Positions 37,758 to 50,500 of a stretch of 64,000 nt of DNA are shown here, piece after piece (the stretch's first letter is position 1; the number at the start of each line of letters is the position of its first letter). Source of the stretch: Aspergillus flavus (Eukaryota > Ascomycota > Eurotiomycetes > Eurotiales > Aspergillaceae); NCBI RefSeq assembly GCF_009017415.1, contig NC_092406.1, forward strand, positions 62,001-126,000, read 5' to 3'. Below the pieces are notes generated by a model. It was given only the letters and a program-made list of their open reading frames with translations, had not been told where the DNA came from and searched no databases. A program made the position numbers and the translations under genes.

Positions 37758-38631
37758 TTGCGTGGTTCTTCTGTATCAACATTACACTTACCAACGAAGA
37801 TTGCGCTAAGTTGGGGAAATCACCTCTCTGGGCCTTTAAAGCTGTTTCTCTCCCTCGGTATTCTTATCCTCTCGCCGTCCGCAACTTCCGAGTGCTATTA
37901 TCCTAATGGTACCGCTGAAACGAACCCCAGTTATCACCATGCCCCCAATTTCACAGCCCAGCGAAGACATGCTGTGCTTTGAATCGCATTAATCCCTTCG
38001 GCCGTGCTGGTTCCAACGGGTAGACAGCAAACAAGTGTTTTCCGAATGGACTGTGTCTGACCGGCACGACAGACACTGATGCGGAGGGAAAGGCATCACT
38101 ACAATATAGGTACTGGAGGGACCAGTGCACAAGCCAGAATCGGGACGACGGAGGATGCTTGACAGTCTGTATCGGACAAGGGGTATAATCCTCAAATACG
38201 TTTCCACAACGTTATCATCTTGCCCAAGCCCGCTAACCGAACAATCGGCATTATAATAGGAGCATCAGAGCCCCCATCACACAGTGATCCTAACACCTTG
38301 CGGAGACCCAAACACTACCACAACATGGTGCTGTGGTGAGACGTACGACTGCGGCAACACGTCTAATGCAATATATATAAGCCCCACTCTTCAAGGATAC
38401 ATGCCTACTCCAAGCGCCACTCCAAGCGCCGCTCCGACAGTAGAACCGTCAAACTCATCATCCCCTCAACCAGCCTCAGGGCTCTCAACCGGGGCTAAAA
38501 TGGGCATTGGGGTCGGTGTGTTTGTCGGGGCGATCATGATGCTTATCAACTTTGCACGACTCTCACTCAGGAAAAGAGAACCAAAGACATCTATTAGAGA
38601 GAATGGAGAGATGCGTCCTCCTCACGTGTAA
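37758..38631 (+). pseudogene. single-pass membrane glycoprotein gene with frameshift and stops
   Basis: Pieces of a fungal surface-protein family can be read in order. A signal-like hydrophobic stretch (LKLFLSLGILILSPSATS) is followed by ECYYPNGTAETNPSY, then, one frame on, PCPQFHSPAKTCCALNRINPFGRAG. An in-frame TAG follows at 38021-38023, then KCFPNGLCLTG, QYRYWRDQCTSQNRDDGGCLTVC, and after a TAA at 38186-38188 a last part, LTPCGDPNTTTTWCCGETYDCG. The C-terminus has a Ser/Thr/Pro stalk, the helix AKMGIGVGVFVGAIMMLINFA and a basic tail. There is no ATG in frame with the first part. The final part is open from about 38280 to 38631. Such proteins may be wall or plasma-membrane sensors; function is unknown. 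Confidence 0.68.
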
Positions 38632-40628
38632 GCTCAGCTTCCTGCGTAATTGAATAGTCATTTCACTTATGAGATGCCTACGAGTCCAAGACAGCTGGCG
38701 GAAGATTTGCATGGGGATGTAGCAAACAGGACTTAAGGTCGCAGACTATTTGTACGGCGTTCTGTATACTTGCACGCGTTTCGCGTGATTTTAATCTCGC
38801 TATAATGTACTCCTCCGACCCTCGGTTATCAACGCTAGTGCTGTATCAATCGTCCGAAGACTATATATGTTGACTTGCAGCTGTAGAATTGAACATTGGT
38901 TTTCTAATAAATTCAAGACAAATATAACTACCAGTCGCACACGAGTTATGTATACTTGCTGGGAGGCGTCAGTATCGAGGAAGCGCTTACCACAGGCTTG
39001 AAAATACTAAAAGCCAATGAAAAAGGGTTTTAAACACTGCAATACAATTTGTTATATAAGCGCCAAATATCTTCCGAAGAACCCGGCCAGAAATGGGCTC
39101 ACATAATTCCGATGGTCCAGCTCGGAATTTCCTAGCATTTAGGCCAATTGCTCAAGGATGCTCCATGCAACTACTAGTATGGTGTCAAGGTCTCTGCCAG
39201 CGGAGTCAAGCTCAGACCAGCAAAGCTTCCCCTCGGCCGATAATCTACCAACCGTGATAGAGACAAAAACAGTCCAATATTGTATTCCAGTAGTAACCTC
39301 CAGTTCCAGTGCCTTGTCAGTGGGCGTCATCAATGAAGCATTTAAGCTATACTCATGTAGTATGGAAACTAGTCTGATACATAATCCTATCGTGCGTTTA
39401 GATTCCGGCAATTGAGTTAACGATGCAACACAGGCGGCTTGGCTGACCCTCATACTTCATCTACATAAGAGCTTTAAATGTAAGAAACCGGGGATGTCGT
39501 AGTATTGGAATGAAAAACTATTATTAATTATTGTTGCCTGTAGTCTGAGTGCTGACTGGATGAGAGAACCTCCGAATTGCTGCTCAACGCAATGAGAATC
39601 TAAACGAGGCTGGGGTCCTGAATCTCCTATTAAAACCATGTTGCCTTCTCATAGGCTGGCTACAATCATTAATCTATTTTATATGGGAGACTGTCAATCG
39701 CCATGTCCAGTCGACGGATCCTCCACACCCGAAGGCTGAGCCGAACCCCAATTCCACTAACAACAATTTGTTCGCTGGACCTCATTGGTGGTAGATTGAA
39801 TGAGCTAAGAACTAGACCATCCTTACTGGACGATGTCGTATCCAATCCGAGGATGCCCGCGGACCGAGGGCTTCCACATGTAACACTGGTTGATGCTGAT
39901 CAGCGGGGTTACCCCGTACCCTAAGATATCTCGTACCCTAAGGTATCTGATCGCCTTCTGCTACGGCAACAACAAGAATTGAGCGAACAGATGGCCATGG
40001 GCACTAGTACATTAAATGCCGACACGCGTATAGAGATGCGTTTGGATTATCACAATAAGAATCGGTTCGTGCGCATGAGCCGAGGACAATCATGTTGCTG
40101 GATGGTCTCCACAGGCTCTTCTGAGCCACGGATCAGAGGAACTACAATCATGGATATGATTCATGGCCAAGCTAATGACGCATAAACACTGATTCAGAGA
40201 ATTACAGCCGCGTAATGAATGATTAAGGTCTTACCCTGACCAGGCACACCGCGGTCAAGATTCTAGCCGTTGGGCCACCCGGCCCTTGCAGGCAAGGTTG
40301 CCCCCCCCTAGGCAAAGGATGGAGCAGAGGCAGTATCCCTCAGTATATGCAAGCTAGCGATGGACTCGGATTCGGATATGCTACTCGCTTATTCGTTCAT
40401 GAGATAGACTGCTTAGGGCAAGCATTGTTCAGGAATCTTGTGGCTACATGCTTCGCCCACCTGACCCGCTTCCCCGCATAACGTCGACTCTCCTTTTGGA
40501 CAGCATTCTACGATAACCATCTCACCTTTCTTAAGTGTGATACGTGTTGTCTCGGTTGTCGAGGTGCCTACACAAAGTAGCAAGCTCAAATCGGCGGCGT
40601 ACCGTTCAATTTAATCACCAACCCACAC
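38632..40628. other. 2-kb gene-poor stretch
   Basis: No supported gene. A minus-strand open frame (39139-39453, 104 codons) has no motif. A 17-bp direct repeat (GTACCCTAAGrTATCTC) lies at about 39915-39948, and a C-run near 40301-40308. Confidence 0.45.
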
Positions 40629-43345
40629 ATGTACTTACCACGAGCCAGAAGGGCCACCCGTGCCTGTATCTGGTGTCAGCAACGCAAGGTTCGCTGTGAC
40701 GCATCGTTTGGCGGGTGTCCTTGCTCCAGATGCCTCCAAGATGGCCAGGCTTGCACATTCCGTGAGCGAGCTCCGAGGCTGTACGTTCTATGTCTCATAT
40801 TCTCTCCCTGCATAGACAATATTGAGAAAGGTCCCACACTCATGTATGTCGCAGATCAAAAGGGCTTACATACGAAAGCAGGCATCGGGCCCCGTACCCA
40901 CTACAGGGGACTGAGACTTCCACAAACCTCGTGGATAAACAGCAGAGAATTGAAATCAGTCCCGACAATGGCAACAAGTTGTCTTCGGCTAATTTGCCCA
41001 TTAGTTCGACAGCTGTGTCCATGTTGGCCTCCGATGTGGAATATTCCGCTTATCCATTCCTCGACTTTCGCTCGATGTCCTGCTTGGACAAATGGGATAT
41101 TTCATACCTAGCATCCAAAGGATGCTTTACGTTACCCAGACGACGGGTTCTGGATGAGTTTGTCAAGAAGTACTTCTTACACATCCATCCGGGTACTCCG
41201 GTACTGAATGAGGCAGAGTTCTGGCAGTTGTACTCGCAGCAGGGCGATGGTGGAACATCGAGCGGCCGGAGCATCTCTGTCTTGGTGCTACAGGCAATAT
41301 TATTCAGAACCTGTCCGGTACGCCTCTTTCGTATAATTGCCGAGATACATAAGCTAAACCCTCTAGTATGTGTCTATGGAGGCCTTGCGTGAGTGTGGGT
41401 TTAATGACAGACCCACGGCAGGAGATACCTTCTTCAATAGAGCCAAGGTTAGCACCATATTCCTGTGAGATTGCTCGAGATTCCGGGACACTAACAGTCC
41501 CCAACAGCTTATACTAGACCTCAAGGCTGAAGACCAGCCGTTAGAGAGGGCACAAGGAGCTTTGTTGCTCTCTTACCAAGCCTCCCCAGACGACCCTCAG
41601 ATCGGTAGTTTACTTCTTGCCAATGCGATACAGAATGCCCTTATCCTCGGAAAACCACCGAAGCCATCCATCAATGTAGAGAGATCAACTATCAAACGTT
41701 TATGGTGGTCGGTCCTGTTGCGCGACCGATGGATTTCCTTAGCCCTTCGCCGACGCAGCCAACTCACGCCGAAGGATTTCGATGTAGAGAACAATCCATT
41801 AGAGGAGGCAGACTTTGGCAAGGAGATACAGGAATCCAAGGTATACGATGTGCACACCAAGCGGATTCTTTTCACGGCACTCCAGCAGCAGTGCCGTCTA
41901 GCAATTATCATTACCGACATGGTGTCCCTGATTTTCTCATCGTGCGATGGTTTTCCAATGGGTTTGCCCTCAAAAGAGTTCCCGGCATGTATGAGTAGAG
42001 CTATGAAGACCAGAAATAGATTGCGCCAATGGGAAACAGAGACGCGGTATGCTCTCTCGACTGCGCCTTCTGAAGTGCATCATTCGGTTATGTCGTTCAT
42101 CAAAATGACATATGTTTATTATCAGTAGGTAGCACATGCCTATACTCTGCTATAGCCCCAGCTAACAAGCCTATGCAGCACCGCTCAAGTCCATCTAGCG
42201 CACTACGAAGCTCTTCTCCTGGAAGCCAACCTGATGTTTGTCGGACACTCGTATACTGTGCAGCTCCGGGAGACTGGAAGCTGCCTCCACAAAGCGGTTA
42301 ATGAATTGCACGATGTGTTGAAGTATTTTAGCGATACAAAGGATATTGAAGCTATCCCACTTTGCATGTAGGTACCCTGCTTGCGCCATACCCTTCTTGA
42401 CAAAGAGCACTGACTCGCCGGTCGGTGAACAGACTGGCATTCGTTGGATGGCCAATAGTGGTGGCGGCGATTGATGTAGGCCTGGCACGCAATGATGCCG
42501 AAGCCCTACAACGGCAGCGAGAGCTCAACGCTTTAGGAACCATTTACAACATCCTCATAGACCTTTATGATGTAACTAAGTTTGTTGCAGTGGGTACTAG
42601 GGAGATTCTCCACCTCGTAACAAAGATGTCGGAAAGGATGGGTACTCGAGGACGCAGACCTGCGCAGACACCAGGAGCTCAAGATCCGTACCAACGAGGC
42701 GCGGCATTTGCGAATGCGACTTTGAAGGCTTTTGAGGACAAGCATGCCACTGGGTGGTTTGACTTGTTTCTCCACTACCCCCGTATATACCTCCTCATCT
42801 CAACCTCTACTGACTACTCGCTCTCGTCCGGCCGACTACCACATGAGAACGCTTTACCGGAGGTTCTGCAATCAGTGGCCTCCGGGTTCTTGGGTTTCCA
42901 ACTCCCATGGGTGACTAAAGTATCCTTAGGTGAGACTGAACGCAAGCCGCAAGAGCCGAATGTGAGGCTTCTAGAAAATAACGAAGTAGGCGTCATAGGC
43001 CCGAGAGCACAACTGAGCAGTACTATCGAGACTGGGAGACAAATGCACGCCAGACAGCAGGTTCCCGAGCCTTTGTCTCCACCATATAACGAGGCTCGTA
43101 ATAGCCGAGGGGTCAATGGTCACAGAGAGGAATATGCAGTAAGATTCGAATTTCTCCAGTCAATGCCATCCATTGACCCAACATTTTGCCTGCCCGTATT
43201 GGAGGATGTGGTGTATCATGTACCCTGGCAAGGTCCCCTAAATGGGTCGGAGATGGCCTTCCCAGTGGGAACGGAGATCATGGGTATGCAGGAACAGACT
43301 AGTTTTAGAGATAGTCAAGGCGTCCCATACGGGTGGAAAATCTGA
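40629..43345 (+). CDS. Zn2Cys6 transcription factor, copy 1 of a paralogous pair
   Basis: Exons 40629-40780, 40855-41317, 41367-41447, 41508-42124, 42179-42367 and 42433-43345 sum to 2,415 nt, 804 residues. The zinc cluster is near the N-terminus: CIWCQQRKVRC then CPCSRCLQDGQAC, with C-x2-C-x6-C...C-x2-C-x6-C spacing. The fungal-specific regulatory domain follows: KKYFLHIHPGTPVLNEAEFW, GFNDRPTAGDTFFNRAK, RAQGALLLSYQASPDDPQ and IKRLWWSVLLRDRWISL. This resembles cutinase-type (CTF1-like) regulators. The introns after FRTCP, after NRAK, after YVYYQ and before ILAF lie at the same places as in the second copy at 56726. It probably regulates neighbouring genes, by position only. Confidence 0.85.
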
Positions 43346-43715
43346 TTACCGTACTAGACAAAACATGGGTAGCGCTCCTGTTGTGTCCAAGAAAAGAACA
43401 TTTCCGAACTGTGCATGCAGACGATGTCCTGTTATGAGCCCACGGCGTTGGAACGGTCTTAATAGGGTGGCGAAGAATGGAAGTGTCATCTTATTGACCA
43501 TGGCAGGAACAGCGGTGATTATGAGATTATTCAGGCCCCTTCGTTTGTAAGTGAGTCCGGCGTATCATAATCATACGATCGGAATATAGTTTAGCAATGC
43601 ATTGATCAACGTGCGTCCGAACCGAGAATCAAGAGCAATGACCATTCTGTCACGTATTCCACATTAGCCACAGTGCCTCCTGTATCTGGACTCAGTCCCA
43701 TCAGCCCCAGGATAC
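43346..43715. other. convergent intergenic region
   Basis: Between the 3' ends of regulator copy 1 and the small secreted-protein gene. No gene supported. Confidence 0.5.
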
Positions 43716-44334
43716 CTACAGAAGCATGGCTGCGCCTAGAGTCCTCAGAGCCATCAACACGTGGCCTACCATAGCCTCCATTTCTCGTGGTGTTCTGTGT
43801 GGTGAGAAAGAACTGGGAGCATTTTCTGTCGCCTTAGCACCATCTGTAGTGATAGTGGTAGTAATCCCAAGGTTTGCTTCCGACAGCAGCTTCATCGGAT
43901 AGGTTACACCTGGCGATCTTATATTCGTTCGAATACTGGAGATATCGTGCCTGGTGTCATTGCGAATAGTTGGGTACCCAGCGGTTGTGTTGTCACTCTG
44001 CGAGTGGTTGGCCAGTATCGTGGGCAACTGCGAATTGATCAACCCGACAAGAACTCTTGCCGCTAGTATTGAGAGTATCTGATCCGAGGCCAGTGGCAGA
44101 TCAAAGGCTAAACTGTTCAAGGAGTCCGTCTTCTCTAGCAGAATGCTTGGATCCTTGATTATGGACCTTATCAATGAGCAAATCAGCAACTATTGTCAGT
44201 ACTGCGAAAGACCATGACACTCACCTCTGCTCCCGAAAATCTCGGGTATTGGCTCGTTGGCCTGTCCAGGCAATGCTCTCTGGCCCCATAGCAATAATAA
44301 AAGCGAGCAGCGGGACGTACCGGAAGTGCCGCAT
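43716..44334 (-). CDS. small secreted protein of unknown function
   Basis: Two exons (44225-44334 and 43716-44166) sum to 561 nt, 186 residues. The N-terminus MRHFRYVPLLAFIIAMGPESIAW looks like a signal peptide. The body has a helical segment (DQILSILAARVLVGLINSQLPTIL), an NHS and an NTT glycosylation site, and a Ser/Thr-rich middle. The last 20 residues (VGHVLMALRTLGAAMLL) are hydrophobic and could be a GPI-attachment signal. I do not recognise a family. Leucine-rich helices ending near LPTIL recall the repeat of the giant secreted protein at 47515, but this is a weak resemblance. It lies between regulator copy 1 and oxygenase copy 1. Confidence 0.6.
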
Positions 44335-45989
44335 CGTGCTTGGTTGCTGTAAATAAGAAAGAGAAATGACAGACCGGGGAAGGTCTGTATCAGAACCTAT
44401 CCAAAGACGAAGGTTTAGCTGATGTCCATCCGTGAACCCAGATGTCAATTTCCTAGTTCCTGAATTGCGACCATGGCTCAATTTTGCTTGCTGTGATGCC
44501 ACGGGCCCACTTCCTGGATATCTATAACAACAGATCATGTGCCCTACATAACTATATCACAGACGAAAGACACCAAAAGGAGACATGATCGACGCCATGG
44601 CAGCGCGCCCCCGAGAGAGAGGGACTGGTCCTAACGCATCCGCGGCCCGGGCGATGATTCCGCGGTTTGACCTCCAGACCCTATAGGCTGAAAGCTACCT
44701 CTTCCACGGAAGAATGAGGTTGCGGCCTGCTAGGATACAAATCCTTTAAAGTTACACAGATTGGACACGGCAAGCCTCGACACATGCATCTGGGAATGTC
44801 TTCACTGCTAGTGTTGCAGCCGGTAAGGTGGCCTTCCCGGGCAACGAAGCGACACATTGAAAATAGTGATTAGCTTTGGACTGACAGCCCAACCGTATGG
44901 GGTGACCTGCCGAAGGCAGTGGCTGCACTGCACGGAACAAAGCCAAGCCTAGACGGTAGGGTGCTATGCTAGAGAGACAGGGAACATTTCTCTCGTTAAT
45001 GCTTAGTCGAGTATCTAACCACTTTTGACCATCTTAGTTGGGCATCACTCATTCCGCCGTACAGATTCTATGACTATTAGGGGATGTTTATGCTCTCTGA
45101 AGCATCTATTCACGCAGACCTTGGGTTCAAAGCTGAACCAGCTATTCATCAGGAAGATAGAACTGTGGGTGATCACTGCATCGAGCTCTGCGCTAGCCTA
45201 GTATCTAATGGCTTATTGTTATGATCCTCGGTAGGGGCCCCAAGTGCACCGCCAAAGATAAGCTTCAATCGGGGGCTTGTGTGAGTGTCATGTCGCATGT
45301 GGGTGGCCGATGTTAAAGGCAGGCCCAACCTGAATCCATATAGTAAGCTTCCACCTTATAGGAGATAGTATGAATCATACTGAGGAGCTATGGATGAGTG
45401 AATATTGTCGATAACCCTTACTGCCGTCTACCATGCTTTCTCCAACCCATCATTGCCTTTCATAATCCAATGAACAGGTTTGAGACCACAGACACATTCA
45501 TATATTTCCGCTATGACAACGAACACACTGAGCGGTCCGAGGCAAGAAGGCACTTCTTTCGGAGCCCACCATACCATGACGTCTCAATGAACCACTTATG
45601 GCTTTGTTGCTGCTGGTGTTCATGTAATGGTGGGTGGCTACTGACTCTAATTTCGTCAGAGCTGTTTCGTCCCCCGCATTTCACTGTCATGCCCACCTTC
45701 TGAAGCATGGGATCATCGTAACAAGACCATCCCCCGCTATATGACTAGATTGATATGGTCATAGGGAGGGGTAACCTGATCCAGGTTCCCCGGACCGACA
45801 TCGATGAGCTGTCATGAGGACAACCCCAGGAGGTGGAGAAAAGCGTACATACAAGGTCTGTTTCACATTCCCCTTATAAATCTGGAGGTAATGCCTCATA
45901 TATGACCCTGCTCGACGGTTTGCCTCATTCTGACCCTTTACCGAATCTTGACAATATACTATTAGTTTCCACACAAGATAATTCCAATC
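44335..45989. other. 1.65-kb intergenic region
   Basis: No gene supported; open frames at 44752-44946 (minus) and 45398-45703 (plus) lack motifs. It includes the promoter of oxygenase copy 1 (TATA-like box listed separately). Confidence 0.5.
45875..45880 (+). promoter_or_regulatory. TATA-like box of MpaB-family gene copy 1
   Basis: TATAAA about 110 bases before the ATG at 45990. Confidence 0.4.
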
Positions 45990-46904
45990 ATGAAAACAAA
46001 AAGTGACGCGTACATTGACCAGGAAGATGATTACTCCTCCGTCGATGTGGAGAAGGGCTATTCCATGCCTGAAATCTCTGATCTGGCAATGCTGGAGCTC
46101 CAGATGGTCGCTCGGGAAAGCATCACTTTTGTCGGAGGCCCTGCGGCAATCCTGCTCCAAATTGCACACCCTTTGGTAGGAGCTGGCGTCGCAGATCATA
46201 GCACTTTCAAAACCCGCGCTATCAGTCGGGCGGAGTATACCCAGATGTACATCTACTGTATGATCTTTGGCACTACTTCTGAAAAGGCCGCCATGAGGGC
46301 ATACGTCGATAAAGCCCACTCTCGTGTCGTGGGGCAACATAACAAACAATCATACAACGCCAAAGACCCTGAGCTCCAGGTGTGGGTGGCAGCCACGATC
46401 TATGCCACTATGGTCAATATGTACGAGTTGATCTATGGGCCGCTTAATTCGACGAGGGCCGAAAGAGTCTATCAGGCATTCTCAATCATGGGGACGTCGC
46501 TTCAAGTCTCACCCGAGATGTGGCCAAAGAACCTCACGGAGTTTCAGCTCTACTGGGACGATATGGTGAACAAGAGACTATGTGTGACGCCGGATGCCCG
46601 GGCAGTTTTGCATGATATCTTTCACCCGGCCAAAGGTCTGCCACTGTGGGCCCGGCCACTAGCTGTTATAGCGATGCCATTTGTGAAACGCCTCACCATC
46701 GAACAGTTGCCTCCCCGCGTGCGTGATCAATTCTTCCTCACATCGACCAAGTCTTCCCGAGTCATTTCTGGTCTCTTCATCACTGGCATGTCCGGTGTCT
46801 ATCCCTTCATGCCACTGTTCGTGCGACAGTTTACGAAGACCTACATGATGGGCCAGATGAGGAGGCGGATAAAGAAACGTGGTGGACAGTTGATTAAGCG
46901 CTGA
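45990..46904 (+). CDS. MpaB-family (DUF2236) oxygenase-like protein, copy 1
   Basis: One exon of 304 residues. It matches the DUF2236 family, which includes the ER-bound oxygenase MpaB of mycophenolic-acid synthesis and bacterial latex-clearing proteins with a b-type heme. The core starts at residue 46: ITFVGGPAAILLQIAHPLVGAGVADHSTF. Next come the YCMIFGT motif with VDKAHSRVVG, DPELQVWVAATIYATMV, and MWPKNLTEFQLYWDDMV. The C-terminus is basic (MRRRIKKRGGQLIKR). His in IAHP is a conserved family position. The substrate is unknown. The second copy at 54358 is clearly paralogous over the whole length. Confidence 0.85.
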   Translation: MKTKSDAYIDQEDDYSSVDVEKGYSMPEISDLAMLELQMVARESITFVGGPAAILLQIAHPLVGAGVADHSTFKTRAISRAEYTQMYIYCMIFGTTSEKAAMRAYVDKAHSRVVGQHNKQSYNAKDPELQVWVAATIYATMVNMYELIYGPLNSTRAERVYQAFSIMGTSLQVSPEMWPKNLTEFQLYWDDMVNKRLCVTPDARAVLHDIFHPAKGLPLWARPLAVIAMPFVKRLTIEQLPPRVRDQFFLTSTKSSRVISGLFITGMSGVYPFMPLFVRQFTKTYMMGQMRRRIKKRGGQLIKR

Positions 46905-47514
46905 GTAGCGTTGGGCATTGTTCGTATGACTTGATAATTCAGTTTTATATATTCCACCAATGTATGTTACTATGATCCTCAATTTATGAATACATACTGC
47001 ACTTCCCTAGATGAATTGCCGAAGCCACACACAAAAGACTTCTTTACTCGCAGACCATCAATATATACTTTGTAATTGTAGTAACCTGAAGGAACTTATG
47101 GTGTTGAAGAATATTTCTGAATGCTTGATTGCATATATTAATGTCTGTTCACAGAGCCTTGTATTATACAGCGGTCGTGTAATTGTCCAAGGGAAAGCCT
47201 ACAGGAGCTCACAGAATTGGAGTACGACATTTATTTTGTGGGATTTCGCAACGGACTCCACGCGATTCGAGAATACACTGTGGTGCCCGCGGACAACATA
47301 AATCATTACATTATTGATCAGAGCATTAGATACGGGTCACATAGGACCAAATAGTCACTCGGTTCGATCAATACACAAGCCATCCAAGTCAACACTCATC
47401 TTTGTCAGATTTCCACCACATTGTCTCAGGTGCCCTTATTCATCTTCACAGGACACACTCGGAGTTTGTCTTAGGATCGCCAACATCCGAAGACAAGCCT
47501 TAGCTCGGCTCGGC
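46905..47514. other. convergent intergenic region
   Basis: Between 3' ends of oxygenase copy 1 and the repeat-protein gene. No gene supported. Confidence 0.5.
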
Positions 47515-50500
47515 TCATATAGATCCCAAAATATTGGTCAGCAATGGCAGCAACTGCAGAGTAGAGGTTAGCAATGATTCGCCATAGAAAATAGAGGGAA
47601 AGACATACAGCTACAACTGCCTTGATCAACGGGATGATGTTTTGCACCAGTGTCGTTAGTGTGTCTCCAGTGAAAATCGGTAGGATAGCATTGACAAGGC
47701 CCGGTATTGCAGAGATGACTGTGCCGATATCATTCAGGAAGTCGGTCGTCAGAATGCCAGTCAGATCGTTCACCAGCTGAGAGATAGTGTCTCCATTCAG
47801 CAGTGGCAAAAGACTGTTCAGCAGCTTAGGCACTGCGTCTAGCAGCGAGCTCACTGCGTCACTGCCGACCACTGAAATCAAGCTCTGGACAATGGCCGGA
47901 ACTTCATTGAGTACAGACCCAACGTTGTTCAGAAGATCGGGCGTAATCAGATCCTTGAGAACATTTTCTCCTGGAACGATAATGTCTTGGTGGAATAACG
48001 GCATGGTGTCGTTGAGAAGAGGCGGCACGGTATCAACCAGCCCTCCAACGTCTCCCAGGAATTCCTGTGTCAACAGCGTGGATATGACGTTCTCTATAGG
48101 TCCAAGAAGCTCTGTGCCAAAAATGGGGACCAAGCTGTGCAGCAGTGGTGGTATCGCTGCCAGGACGGAGCCAACATCAGTAACGAATTGCTTAGTGACA
48201 AGTCCAGTGAGAGCCTTTTCAAGCGCCAGGATAATGTCCACATTCAAGATTGGCAGTATACCGTTGATGATATCTGGCAGTCCTGCAATCAGGTTTTTCA
48301 CGGCATCACTTCCGATGATGGGAATAATATCTCCCACCACAGGGATGACTGCGTTGACCAGAGAGGTCAAATCGTTGATGAACTCTGGGGTTATGATGGC
48401 CGCCAGCAGATTCTCGATCGCCGAGATGAGATCTTTGTTGAAGATTGGAACAAGGTCGTGCACCAACGGCGGGATCAGACTTGCAATACTGCTGATATCA
48501 CTGATGAACTCAGGAGTGACGATATCGGTTACGATCTGCACCAGTGATTTGATGATATCACCCTGTAGCAATGGCAGCACATCCTGTATGATTGACGGGA
48601 CAGCGGCGAGTACTGACTCAATGGCGGAAATGAAGTCAGGAGTCAGGATCTTGGGAATGAGCTCCTCAATGGGCGGAAGCAGGGGTAGAAGGGCGTTGAG
48701 TAGTCCCGGAACTGCGGCCAGGACCTTCTGGATCTGACTGATGAAATCCGGGGTAAGGAGGTTGACGATCAGGTCTTCAAGCGAGGGTATCAGTGGCAGT
48801 AGCGTGTTGATCATACCAGGGACCTTAGAGAGGAGCGATTGGACGGCTGATATTAACTCCGGAGTCAGAACCTGTTGCAGGACGTCCTCTAGCGTAGGCA
48901 GGAGAGGCAATAGCGTATTCACCAATCCCGGCACTGCGTTAAGAACCGACTCGATGACCTGTAGGAGCTCCGGTGTGAGAACCTTCGTGACCAGGTTGAC
49001 CAAGTCCGGTAGGAGCGGTAGCAGACTATTGATCAGTCCTGGTACGGCATCGAGGATGGATCCAAGTGCACTTATGAGCTCCGGTGTGAGAATCTTAGTG
49101 ATTAGATTCACTAGGTCTGGCACAAGCGGTAGCACGCTATTTATCAGTCCTGGCACTGCATCCAGGACGGATTCGAGCGCACTGATGAGCTCAGGTGTTA
49201 GAATCTTCTGAATAAATTCCTCAACCTTTGGCAGAAGGGGTAGCAGGCTATTCAGCAGCCCTGGCACGGCGTCAAGAAGCGATTCAAGGGTCTGCAGGAG
49301 CTCCGGTGTTAGAACCTTCTGGACCAAGTTCACCAAGTCCGGCACCAGAGGTAACAGGCTATTGATCAGTCCTGGTACGGCATCGAGGACTGATTCGAGC
49401 GCACTTATAAGCTCTGGCGTTAGAATCTTTTGAAGCAAGTCTTCAATCTTCGGCACGAGCGGTAACAGACTGTTTAGCAGCCCTGGCACAGCATCAAGCA
49501 GCGATTCAAGGGTCTGCAGGAGCTCCGGTGTCAGAACCTTCTTTATTAGGTTGACCAAGTCCGGCACCAGCGGTAACACGCTGTTTATCAGATCTGGTAC
49601 AGCGTTGAGCACTGATTCGAGTGCACTTATAAGCTCTGGTGTTAGAACCTTCTGAAGTAACTCCTCAATCTTCGGCACCAGCGGCAGAATCGTGTCCAAA
49701 AGACCTGGCAATGTCTGGATTAATGATTTGATGTCATTCACAAACTCTGTCGTCAGGACCTCCTTGAGCAGATTGACGAGAGGGTCCAGGAGAGGCAGAA
49801 GCTCCTGGATGATGGGTGGCAGAGCCTTGATCAATGACCCGATCTGATTTATAAAGTCTGGGGTGATAATCTCGGTAAGGAGTTCTTCCACTGGTTTGAT
49901 CAACGGCACAAGGTTATTGAATAGATCAGGCAGGTCGCTGAGCAGAGACGAGATCTGTTTGATGAAGTCCGGAGTGAGGACCTCCTTGATCAGGTTCACT
50001 AGCGGGGTGATAATATCAGATCCCAGGAGAGGAAGGATATCCTTGATGATCGGTGGCAAGGCCGTCAGCACCTCTTCGATCTCATTAAGGAAGGTCGGGG
50101 AGATGATAGTCGTCACGAGGTTCAGGAGAGGCTCCATGGTCTGGTTCGACAGGATGGGTTGAATATCATGCAGCAGCGGACGCAGAGCGGACAGAGTCGA
50201 TGACAAGTCATTCACCAGCTCTGGCGTCAGGTTGTCCGTGATCAGCGACTCCAACGCCTTGATTAAGTCGGGGTTCAGGATGGGCAAGACCTTGTTCATG
50301 ATCTCAGGGAGCTCCTGGAGGAATCGTTGGACTTCATCGCTCGTCAATATATTGACGATCTCGCCAATTATAGCTGGTAGGGCAGCGATGTCCTTCAGGA
50401 TATTGTCGATGTCGTTTAAGAATGTTCCGTTGCCAAACAACGACGTGATCCCCTCAAGTCCACTACTGCTAATTCCACTACTGTTGTTATTGTTGCTGAT

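Noticed and set aside
39139..39453. Minus-strand open frame of 104 codons
   Set aside because: Looks slightly protein-like, but there is no motif and no plausible gene structure around it.
47787..48737. Plus-strand open frame of 316 codons
   Set aside because: Antisense to the repeat array; its own repetition only mirrors the coding strand.
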